In this document: positions 7,380 to 13,557 of the stretch, one piece after another
How positions within the stretch are numbered: position 1 is the first letter of the stretch
Layout of the letters: every line of letters starts with the position of its first letter
NCBI GenBank assembly: GCA_002380675.1
Contig: DFWB01000232.1
Span: forward strand, 547 to 14,103
Length of the DNA stretch: 13,557 nucleotides
Direction of reading: 5' to 3'
DNA from: Akkermansiaceae bacterium UBA4145
GTDB taxonomy: Bacteria; Verrucomicrobiota; Verrucomicrobiia; Verrucomicrobiales; Akkermansiaceae
Made by a program: the position numbers and the translations under genes
The notes under the pieces: generated by a model
Seen by the model: only the letters and a program-made list of their open reading frames with translations
Database searches by the model: none
What the model was told of the DNA's origin: nothing

Positions 7380-8579
7380 ATGTCCGCACTCAAGTTCAGT
7401 ACCGTCGAGGAAATCGTAGCCGATATCGCCCTCGGCCGCCTCGTTATTGTCTCCGACGATCCGGGTCGGGAAAATGAGGCCGATCTGATTAGCGCCGCCT
7501 CCCTCTCCACACCCGAGACCATTGCATTCATGGCCACTCATGGCCGTGGCCTAATCTGCGCTCCCCTCACTCGTGAACGCGTGGAACATCTCACGCTTCC
7601 CCCGATGTCCCGGAGAAACCGCGAAGAGCACCGCACGGCTTTCACGGTATCGGTGGATGCTGCAAAAGGGATTACCACTGGAATTTCTGCCGCCGACAGA
7701 TCGAGGACCATATCGCTGCTCGCCGACGAAGGGGCATCATCAGAGAGCCTCGTCCAACCCGGTCATGTCTTTCCGCTACAAGCGGAAGATGATGGTGTTC
7801 TCCGCCGGGCCGGGCATACTGAGGCTGCTGTCGATCTTGCGCGGATTGCAGGCCTGCCGCCCGCTGGAGTGCTCTGCGAGATAATGCACGAAGATGGCAC
7901 CATGGCCCGGGTTGGCGACCTTGGAGAGTATCAGGAAAAGCACGGTCTCAAGGCATGTACGATCGCTCAGATCATAGAGTACCGCCGCCGTACCGAGCGC
8001 CTTGTTGAGTTTGAGGAAACTATCAATCTTCCAACTGACTACGGCGATTTTTCCTGTCACCTCTATAGAGTCCTCACCGACGGATCTCATCATGTGGCAC
8101 TTACCCGAGGAGAGATCGATCCCAGCAAATCGCTTTTGGTCCGAGTGCATTCGGAGTGCTTAACCGGCGACGTCTTCACTTCACGCCGCTGTGATTGTGG
8201 CAGCCAGCTTCACACCGCTCTTGCTCATATCGCAAAGGAGGGAGGCGTCCTGCTTTACCTGCGTCAGGAGGGGCGAGGCATAGGGCTCGCCGCGAAAATC
8301 CACGCCTATAAGCTACAGGAGGAAGGGCTCGATACCGTGGAAGCAAACGAGAAACTGGGCTTTGCTTCAGACCTTCGCCACTATGGTGTGGGTGCACAAA
8401 TCCTCCACCACCTCGGAGTTCGCAAGATCCGCCTGCTTACCAACAACCCTAAGAAAGTCGTGGGCCTTGAAGGATATGGCCTTGAGATTATCGATCAAAT
8501 CCCTATTCGCTCAGAGGCAAACCCGCACAACAAACGCTATCTGGATACCAAGCGTGACAAGCTTGGACATCACCTCTAG
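7380..8579 (+). CDS. ribBA: Bifunctional RibBA: 3,4-dihydroxy-2-butanone 4-phosphate synthase / GTP cyclohydrolase II
   Basis: A 399-residue cytosolic enzyme catalysing both entry steps of riboflavin synthesis: ribulose 5-phosphate to the four-carbon unit, and GTP ring opening. The N-terminal RibB domain (about 1-200) has DDPGRENEAD (26-35; EAD replaces the more usual EGD), GHVFPL (128-133) and RAGHTEAAVDL (143-153). The RibA domain (about 205-399) has the zinc cysteines C260, C271 and C273 in HSECLTGDVF/RRCDCG, LRQEGRGIGLA (294-304), D331 and R333 matching catalytic Asp/Arg of E. coli RibA, and LLTNNPKK (352-359). Both halves look active. The ATG follows AAGAGG at 9-nt spacing. ribH starts 60 nt downstream, so the two are probably cotranscribed. 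Confidence 0.96.
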   Translation: MSALKFSTVEEIVADIALGRLVIVSDDPGRENEADLISAASLSTPETIAFMATHGRGLICAPLTRERVEHLTLPPMSRRNREEHRTAFTVSVDAAKGITTGISAADRSRTISLLADEGASSESLVQPGHVFPLQAEDDGVLRRAGHTEAAVDLARIAGLPPAGVLCEIMHEDGTMARVGDLGEYQEKHGLKACTIAQIIEYRRRTERLVEFEETINLPTDYGDFSCHLYRVLTDGSHHVALTRGEIDPSKSLLVRVHSECLTGDVFTSRRCDCGSQLHTALAHIAKEGGVLLYLRQEGRGIGLAAKIHAYKLQEEGLDTVEANEKLGFASDLRHYGVGAQILHHLGVRKIRLLTNNPKKVVGLEGYGLEIIDQIPIRSEANPHNKRYLDTKRDKLGHHL

Positions 8580-8639
8580 AAGCGGATTTCATCAGATCTT
8601 AGATGTCTTCTCAGCCCATAGTCTCTCCCACCTACCACA

Positions 8640-9149
8640 ATGTCCCAAGCGCTTCCACGAAAGCCCCGCATCCTTCAGGCCAAGACGGGAAAGCTCGCCA
8701 TCGTTGCATCGAAATACAACGAAACGTATAGCGACAGCTTAGTAGAAAATGTCATCAGTGAACTCAGCGAGTATCTTCCAGAAACCCGCGTAGACCTTGT
8801 TAGAGTCCCGGGCGCCTTCGAAATCCCAGTCACAATAAAGGCCCTCCTTGAGCTCGAGAGGCCGATCTGTGTGATCGCTCTTGGCGTTATCATCAAGGGC
8901 GAAACCTCACATGCGGACCTCGTCGCCCGCAATGTGACGGACGCGCTTCAACAGCTTGCCCTTGAATATCGAACCCCCGTAATCCACGAGGTTCTCCTCG
9001 TTGAAGACGAGACCCAGGCTCACATGCGCTGCATTGGAGATAAGATTAACCGCGGAACAGAAGCTGCTCGCACCGCGGCAGCGATGGTGGATGTCTTCTC
9101 AGAACTCGACAGCAAGGGAAGTCTTCGATTCCAAACAAAGAATGCCTGA
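8640..9149 (+). CDS. ribH: 6,7-dimethyl-8-ribityllumazine synthase (RibH)
   Basis: A 169-residue enzyme that condenses the butanone phosphate made by RibB with the pyrimidine derived from the RibA product to give lumazine, the penultimate step of riboflavin synthesis. It normally assembles as pentamers or 60-mer shells; the state here cannot be told. Visible motifs are AIVASKYNE (20-28) near the substrate pocket, VPGAFEIP (56-63), LGVIIKGETSHADLV (81-95) with the catalytic histidine H91, and INRGTEAARTA (136-146). Residues 1-15 are a polar extension. The ATG has no clear Shine-Dalgarno sequence and no better in-frame start is seen. Its last 8 nt overlap nusB. Confidence 0.94.
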   Translation: MSQALPRKPRILQAKTGKLAIVASKYNETYSDSLVENVISELSEYLPETRVDLVRVPGAFEIPVTIKALLELERPICVIALGVIIKGETSHADLVARNVTDALQQLALEYRTPVIHEVLLVEDETQAHMRCIGDKINRGTEAARTAAAMVDVFSELDSKGSLRFQTKNA

Positions 9150-10038
9150 GTCTTCACGTCGCCGCATGCGGGAGGCAGTGGTACAGTTTCTGTATGCGTT
9201 GCAACCTTCCGAGCCTCTCCCAGAGAGCCTCGACCCGTCGATCTTGCACCTATTGCTGGAATCATTGCGAGACAGATCCACGAAGGCACGCGCCAAGGCG
9301 ACATTGCACCTTCAGCAGGGACGAGAGAATCTTCTTGAGTCTCTCCATCATATATTGAGCCCTCTGGACCTCTTTGGGAGTTCAGATGCCTCCGACGATA
9401 TCGGATTGCACCTCAAGGAATGGAAGCTGGAAGAGGAACGCCTTCAGGAACATCTCGAAAACATTCGCCGTGAAATCAACGGGAACAAAGAGCCGTCACG
9501 GTTAAGAGAGAGCATGAGGGGCGCCAGCCAAAGCAACCGCGCCTCTATTGCTGCAGCAGAGGCCGCCACAGAATGCACTCCAACACTTCCCGCATTGAGA
9601 GAAGCGCAAAAAATGGCCGCTGAACTGAAGAGTAAAATCACCCCTCTCGCACATCGACTTTCTCTCTCCCTTGGTAACGAGGAGACCGAATTACCCGAAC
9701 TCAGAGCCGTCGCGAAGGCAGAGAAGGAACTCGCCAACGCCTCGAGTTCCATTGAGGCATATTACGGACAACTCCGGTGCCATCTCGAGAAAGTTGACAA
9801 CGAGTTGGCTGCTGTTATCGAGAACTACTCCCCCGAGCGCCTTGATCGTGTTGACAGAGCTATTCTTCGTCTCGGAGGCTATGAGCTCCTCTTTGATCCT
9901 AGCATCCCCAGTGCTGTGGCCATTAATGAAGCGATTGAGTTAGCACGCGCCTTCGGCACAACCGACTCCCCCAGCTTCGTCAATGGAATCCTTGATCAAC
10001 TGGCAAAAAAGGAGCAGGGCGCGGTCACTGAAGAGTGA
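9142..10038 (+). CDS. nusB: Transcription antitermination factor NusB with a large internal insertion
   Basis: A 298-residue protein, about twice the length of E. coli NusB (139). NusB binds boxA RNA with NusE (S10) in antitermination of rRNA operons. The N-terminus SSRRRMREAVVQFLYALQ (4-21) matches the first NusB helix. Residues about 204-290 match the rest, including SPERLDRVDRAILRLGGYELL (230-250), AVAINEAIELARAFG (258-272) and SFVNGILDQLAKK (278-290). Between them, about 45-200 is an unrecognised, charged, mostly helical insertion, including coiled-coil-like stretches at about 94-112 and 186-215. The open frame extends upstream to 9001 inside ribH. The start at 9142 is chosen because NusB homology begins just after it and it overlaps the ribH stop by 8 nt. 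Both ends being intact in one frame argues against a chimera or frameshift. Confidence 0.88.
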   Translation: MPESSRRRMREAVVQFLYALQPSEPLPESLDPSILHLLLESLRDRSTKARAKATLHLQQGRENLLESLHHILSPLDLFGSSDASDDIGLHLKEWKLEEERLQEHLENIRREINGNKEPSRLRESMRGASQSNRASIAAAEAATECTPTLPALREAQKMAAELKSKITPLAHRLSLSLGNEETELPELRAVAKAEKELANASSSIEAYYGQLRCHLEKVDNELAAVIENYSPERLDRVDRAILRLGGYELLFDPSIPSAVAINEAIELARAFGTTDSPSFVNGILDQLAKKEQGAVTEE

Positions 10039-10099
10039 AACCGGTTTATTCGTCGGCCGGCAGGCGCCCCAAACAAAGCTTCCTCGGCTATCGGCCTCC

Positions 10100-11161
10100 T
10101 TACTTCGCAAGCATACCCTCGACGGTAAGATCTACAAATGATCCGGGACCACCGATGTATCTGATTTTTCTCTCCGCGTCTAAAACATACACGATGGGAA
10201 GATCTCTGACTCGGAACTGAGAATGAATTCGACCATCTTCATCGCTAAAATTTCGCCATGGAATCGTATTATTCGCACGTAGACCTCTAAGAACCGCCAG
10301 CGAATCAGAGGTAACTCCGATAAGATCTACTCCACGCTGACCATACTGCTCATGAAGTTTGCTCAACAGGCTGAGACCACGCTCAGCTTCTCTCATTCTG
10401 GTGTGCCAGAAAGCCAGCACGATCACCTTCCCCTTCAGCATACTCAGCTTGAATGGCTCTCCTGACGAATCTCTTCCAATCGCATCCGGGGCCGTCCGCC
10501 CCTTGGTCAAATTCTGGATGATAAAAATTTCGTCCATCGCGAGCTTTGAAACCGTGGTATCTCCAACCTCAACTTCATGAGCCTTGATGATTGCACTTCG
10601 GAGGTGAGCAATTCTCTTCTCCATAATTTCAGGGTCGTCACCCAAACCCTTGAGCATCATCGCAATTGCAAGGGCCGCCTGCCCCTGCACCTCTCCACTG
10701 GGGTTTTGAGACTCCACTTTTTCAACAACCTTCATGATTGCCGGGTCTGATTGACTTGTAAGGGCCAGACAGAGCATCCCAACTTTTGCACTCCGGTAAT
10801 GCACTGCGCGCAGGGCCTCAACAATGCGGGCAGCTCTGGAGACAGCACTGCCCTCCTCTCGCCCGACTGAGTAGACTGGAGCTCTCTCAAGCAACCAGAC
10901 ACAATATTCTATCGCCCACTCTTGATCGAGAGCACCTTTTATCGCATTCCACATAAGCCCCCCATGATATGATGAGACCGGGCGATTCGCCCAGACGTTC
11001 AATTGCTCTTCGGGCGCAGCAATCGCCAGCTTACCTGCCCACTCCTCAAGAGCCTTTTCGTAAGAAGATCGAATTCGTAACGCCTCCTCGGGCGTTCCTC
11101 CCCTGGTCGAAGACGGACCAATTACCCCGAGAAATAGCAGCAGCAGGATTAAACGTATCAC
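10100..11161 (-). CDS. Exported TlpA/thioredoxin-fold protein lacking the active-site cysteines
   Basis: A 353-residue protein with an N-terminal signal-like segment (about 3-18). Residues 25-215 are mostly helical and not recognised. Residues about 222-353 form a TlpA/AhpC-TSA-like thioredoxin domain: KGKVIVLAFWHT (243-254), KLHEQYGQRGVDLIGVTSD (268-286) and the cis-proline loop RDLPIVYVLD (319-328). Aligned on the usual FWATWCGPC, the positions of the two cysteines hold M256 and A259, so it should not carry out thiol redox chemistry by the normal route. The start is a GTG at 11159-11161 with GCGGAG directly against it; no other in-frame start lies nearby upstream. It could be a redox-dead scaffold in the periplasm or outer membrane. 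Its end faces nusB, with 61 nt between them and no clear terminator. Confidence 0.75.
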   Translation of the reverse strand: MIRLILLLLFLGVIGPSSTRGGTPEEALRIRSSYEKALEEWAGKLAIAAPEEQLNVWANRPVSSYHGGLMWNAIKGALDQEWAIEYCVWLLERAPVYSVGREEGSAVSRAARIVEALRAVHYRSAKVGMLCLALTSQSDPAIMKVVEKVESQNPSGEVQGQAALAIAMMLKGLGDDPEIMEKRIAHLRSAIIKAHEVEVGDTTVSKLAMDEIFIIQNLTKGRTAPDAIGRDSSGEPFKLSMLKGKVIVLAFWHTRMREAERGLSLLSKLHEQYGQRGVDLIGVTSDSLAVLRGLRANNTIPWRNFSDEDGRIHSQFRVRDLPIVYVLDAERKIRYIGGPGSFVDLTVEGMLAK

Positions 11162-11297
11162 TCCGCAATCATAGCTTCTGAGAATGATCTGCCAACCGGC
11201 AAACGTGCCAGTTCCCGAGACACTACCGTTCTACAGGGACGGTTTGAACCACTCGAAGCGACGTCTTCTTAGAGAAGCCATTATTTCTTGAGCTCAC

Positions 11298-11894
11298 TCA
11301 GGATGTTTTCTTGGCCAGACGAGCGGCCAGCTCTTCCCAGTGATCCCTTCCCACAATATAGCCCACACAGTCGTCACTCCCACATAAACAGGGGTGATCC
11401 TCGTAGTTTTCTATATCAAATCCGTAATCAAAGGTCAGCTCCTCCCCATTGGCTATCTCTCTAAGGGAATAGAGAAAGATCTGCTTATCCTCAATCCAAG
11501 CCTCGCAATTCGGAGCGCATGAATGATTCAGGAGACGAGCTGTATTCCAAGGCATGTTCCCATCGAGATCCCATTTCTTGTTGAGGGTGAAGATGTAAAC
11601 CGCCGCATCCCCTGTCTTTTCAGCATGTTCCATCTGCGCGTTCGCGCGCCTTTCACTCTCTTCCTTATCAATCCTCTCTCCAAGGTATTCGATGATCTTC
11701 TTCCCAACCGGAATGTCTTTGATCGCATACACACCTGTTCCATGAATTTCAGAGGATCGAGCCTCACAATATTCACTTTTTGCACGCTCCTTCAACTGCT
11801 CCAGTTGGCGCCTCTTACGTGCTTTTTCCTTAAGGCTCTCCCCTTTTTGTCCCCCCTTTTTCCCTCCGTCTCTGTTCTTCGCTGATTTACCCAT
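11298..11894 (-). CDS. SET-domain protein lysine methyltransferase with post-SET zinc motif
   Basis: A 198-residue protein. The SET fold transfers methyl groups from S-adenosylmethionine to lysine side chains. The first 40 residues hold 15 Lys/Arg and look disordered and nucleic-acid binding. The SET core follows: SSEIHGTGVYA (47-57), AdoMet-contact NHSCAPNC (123-130), and GEELTFDYGF (150-159) with the catalytic tyrosine Y157. The C-terminus has a post-SET-like CLCGSDDC (C169, C171, C176), which with C126 could bind zinc. No hydrophobic segment is present, so it should be cytoplasmic. In Chlamydia, SET proteins methylate histone-like proteins; that is a family precedent, not proof of substrate here. 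The ATG at 11892-11894 lacks a strong Shine-Dalgarno sequence. Neighbours on the same strand are 57 nt upstream and 136 nt downstream. Confidence 0.88.
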   Translation of the reverse strand: MGKSAKNRDGGKKGGQKGESLKEKARKRRQLEQLKERAKSEYCEARSSEIHGTGVYAIKDIPVGKKIIEYLGERIDKEESERRANAQMEHAEKTGDAAVYIFTLNKKWDLDGNMPWNTARLLNHSCAPNCEAWIEDKQIFLYSLREIANGEELTFDYGFDIENYEDHPCLCGSDDCVGYIVGRDHWEELAARLAKKTS

Positions 11895-11951
11895 GAGCTA
11901 TTTGCCGCTTTGCCGCCTTTCAATTTGAATTGGTCCGACCATTCCTGGCTT

Positions 11952-12680
11952 TCATCGCCCTCGCCCAAGCTCACCACCTCCCACCTTGGGGATTCCAAGA
12001 AGGCCGAGATCTTCCGGAAGACCCGGGAAAAAGCTCCGAAGATCCGCAATACTACAATTACGCCCATCGATAAAATACCAGTCAGCAGTCCCCTTCCTGT
12101 TCACTGCCACCTGAAACCCTGTGGTTTCGATCCGGCGAGCTAGTCGAGTCTGAGGATCAATGATGCGATATTCTGCCCTGGTCGGGACAAAGACCAACCA
12201 CTCCAAATACATATTTACATCATTCCCACTCCTATCCTTGCCTCGCAACAGGACCACCTCGTGGGCGCCGGTTGGCTCGCCAACCTCATACTTCAGCATC
12301 GAAATCCCCTGGCTTGCCATCTTAGCCGGGATATCCTCCAAACGCCTTGCCAGCTCTGTCTGGCCTCCCTCAAGCCTCTTAGCTGCCCTGTTTTTCCAGC
12401 GAGGATACATGCGATCAAGAGCGACACGGTAATCTCCCTTGAGGACCTGCTGCCCCATCAACCGGGTGGCCGCCACCGCCTGATCAAGGACCTCCTTAGG
12501 CACCTTCTCAGTTTTTTCAGGCTGGGCTGATATGCCTCCACCTCCCAGCAACGCCACAATCAGTAGCATCAAAAGCGTCCGGCTCACGGGGGATTTCTGG
12601 GGCAAGTCGGACTCCTCGTCAAGCACCACGACCGTGTCAATCTTAACTTCAAACTTAACCACGTGCCGCACCTTTTCCAT
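11952..12680 (-). CDS. Hypothetical membrane-anchored or secreted protein
   Basis: A 242-residue protein that I do not recognise. Residues 1-31 are polar; SRTLLMLLIVALLGGGGISA (33-52) is a single hydrophobic segment with a plausible signal-peptidase site after A52. The rest is a soluble domain (about 60-242), with helices first (QAVAATRLMGQQVLKGDY, 67-84) and beta-rich segments later, including EWLVFVP (160-166) and ADWYFIDG (199-206). An NTF2-like fold is possible but unproven. Two starts are credible. The ATG at 12680 gives a type II anchor with a cytoplasmic tail; its codons have GC-rich third positions like true coding sequence. A GTG at 12587 would give a simple signal peptide beginning MSRTLLMLL. 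It is divergent from parB (75 nt) and first in a three-gene minus-strand set that includes the SET gene. Confidence 0.7.
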   Translation of the reverse strand: MEKVRHVVKFEVKIDTVVVLDEESDLPQKSPVSRTLLMLLIVALLGGGGISAQPEKTEKVPKEVLDQAVAATRLMGQQVLKGDYRVALDRMYPRWKNRAAKRLEGGQTELARRLEDIPAKMASQGISMLKYEVGEPTGAHEVVLLRGKDRSGNDVNMYLEWLVFVPTRAEYRIIDPQTRLARRIETTGFQVAVNRKGTADWYFIDGRNCSIADLRSFFPGLPEDLGLLGIPKVGGGELGRGR

Positions 12681-12695
12681 GAAGGAACTCTGGTC

Positions 12696-12709
12696 TCGTT
12701 AAATAACGA
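12696..12709. repeat. Small perfect inverted repeat between parB and the divergent gene
   Basis: TCGTTA, spacer AA, TAACGA: 6-bp arms in the 75-nt divergent region. It could be an operator or part of a leader. It does not match the parS consensus. At this length chance occurrence cannot be excluded. Confidence 0.25.
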
Positions 12710-12755
12710 AATGATATTTGATCTTACGATCTTGTCTGTCCTAATAGTGGACGAC

Positions 12756-13557
12756 ATGGCGAAACAGGCGCTTGGAAAGGGATTAGGAGCTCTCATAAAA
12801 AAACCGACTGCGAAGAAAAACGCTCCGGCCGGAAAGAAAAAGCAGGCCGCGTCAGCGAGCAAAAAACGCGCCAAATCCAAAGACACTAAAAACCCCGAAT
12901 CCGAGGTCGCTGAAGTCCCGATTCAGGAAGTCGTTACCAGCCCTCTTCAGCCGAGAGGTGAAATCCCAGAGACCAACTTAGAGGAACTCGTCGAATCCAT
13001 TCGAGCTCACGGTGTGATTCAGCCTCTGATCACTCGAAGAGTGAGTGGGAAATACGAGCTCATTGCCGGAGAGCGGCGTTGGCGGGCGTCTCAAAAACTA
13101 GGCCTTGCAACCGTTCCGGTGATCCAGCGTAAGGCCACGGACCGGGAAGTCCTCGAGATGGCTCTCGTGGAAAACCTCCAGCGCCAGGACCTCAATGCGA
13201 TAGAAGAAGCCAATGGCTATGTCAAACTAGCCAAGGAGTTCGACATGAAGCAGGATGAGATCGCAAAGCGGGTCGGGAAGTCACGCGCGACCATAGCAAA
13301 CTCCATGCGGCTACTCGATCTTCAGAAGGACGTTCAGAAGTTTGTAGCGGACGGACTAATCACCGTCGGACACGCAAAAGCTATCCTCGGCATTAAGGTA
13401 AAGCGCGATCAGCGAACAGTGGCGGACCAAGTGATGCGTCAGCGACTCACCGTTCGAGCGACTGAAAAACTCGTTCAAAAACTCCACGCTGGTCAGAACT
13501 CGCGTTCTGGCGGGGAAAAGAACAACGCTTCAGACCCCGAAACCGAAGCCATGCTCC
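12756..13557 (+). CDS. parB: Chromosome-partitioning protein ParB, 3' end beyond right edge
   Basis: The first 267 codons of a ParB clamp protein, which loads at parS, binds CTP and cooperates with ParA to segregate the origin. Visible parts are the N-terminal ParA-activating type peptide LGKGLGALI (6-14); a lysine-rich linker (15-45, 13 Lys/Arg); the ParB/Srx CTPase domain with QPLITRR (89-95), GERRWRA (105-111) and ENLQRQDLN (139-147); and the helix-turn-helix KQDEIAKRVGKSRATIANSMRLL (165-187). The C-terminal dimerisation domain is cut off. The linker begins to differ again after about 245 (Ser/Gly/Asn-rich). The Shine-Dalgarno sequence is weak (GTGGAC). No parA lies directly upstream within the window and no parS-like site is visible. 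Confidence 0.95.
   Translation, partial: MAKQALGKGLGALIKKPTAKKNAPAGKKKQAASASKKRAKSKDTKNPESEVAEVPIQEVVTSPLQPRGEIPETNLEELVESIRAHGVIQPLITRRVSGKYELIAGERRWRASQKLGLATVPVIQRKATDREVLEMALVENLQRQDLNAIEEANGYVKLAKEFDMKQDEIAKRVGKSRATIANSMRLLDLQKDVQKFVADGLITVGHAKAILGIKVKRDQRTVADQVMRQRLTVRATEKLVQKLHAGQNSRSGGEKNNASDPETEAML

Noticed and set aside
9001..9141. A 47-codon upstream extension of nusB.
   Set aside because: It lies wholly within ribH in another frame, and NusB similarity starts only after the ATG at 9142.
10039..10099. Bidirectional terminator between the converging nusB and TlpA-like genes.
   Set aside because: Only a 10-bp palindrome (AAACCGGTTT, 10038-10047) and GC-rich patches are seen; no stem followed by a T-run.
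11265..11277. CTTCT-TAG-AGAAG hairpin between the SET gene and the TlpA-like gene, as a terminator.
   Set aside because: Short stem without G+C richness or a T-run on the relevant strand.
12681..12755. parS site next to parB.
   Set aside because: The only inverted repeat here (TCGTTA/TAACGA) does not match the GTTTCAC-type parS arms, and no such site was seen elsewhere.

Overview
The window looks like a chromosomal segment of a bacterium from the PVC superphylum, most likely a Verrucomicrobiota member of Opitutia type. This is an inference from gene content: a metal permease fused to a DtxR-type domain in the same gene order as the chlamydial ytgABCD operon, a SET-domain lysine methyltransferase, a very long SNF2-type helicase, and a ribBA-ribH-nusB cluster. 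No marker RNA gene is present to fix the taxonomy. No CRISPR array, insertion sequence, phage gene, tRNA or rRNA was found.

Layout. (1) 1-2810, minus strand: an SNF2/SWI2 helicase-like gene that runs off the left edge; the window holds its N-terminal part and most of its first RecA lobe. (2) 2957-7123, minus strand: a tight four-gene transporter operon for Mn, Fe or Zn, transcribed in the order binding lipoprotein, ATPase, permease fused to a regulator domain, second permease. Its genes overlap or lie 3 nt apart. (3) 7124-7379: the divergent control region. It contains a perfect 22-bp palindrome (two 10-bp arms, 2-nt spacer) that looks like an MntR/DtxR-class operator, plus related partial copies. 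(4) 7380-10038, plus strand: ribBA, ribH and nusB, the last with an unusually large insertion. (5) 10100-12680, minus strand: a cysteine-less TlpA/thioredoxin-like exported protein, a SET-domain methyltransferase and a membrane-anchored or secreted protein of unknown function. (6) 12756 to the right edge, plus strand: the first 267 codons of parB.

How the parts fit. The transporter operon encodes a complete importer, and its own presumed metal sensor is fused to the first permease. The palindrome upstream of the operon is the natural candidate target of that sensor. This suggests a self-contained regulatory loop like that of chlamydial YtgC-R, whose C-terminal part is released by cleavage to act as a repressor. 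A third copy of the GGCTAAT half-site lies just upstream of ribBA, so metal status might also touch riboflavin synthesis, but that is speculative. RibBA and RibH together supply the two precursors of lumazine and join them. Co-location of nusB with rib genes is common in bacteria.

The observations most worth a second look are the permease-DtxR fusion and its candidate operator, the roughly 150-residue insertion inside NusB, the thioredoxin fold that lacks both active-site cysteines, and a SET methyltransferase encoded near a ParB with a lysine-rich, histone-H1-like linker. Nothing was computed or searched; domain calls rest on motifs read by eye.
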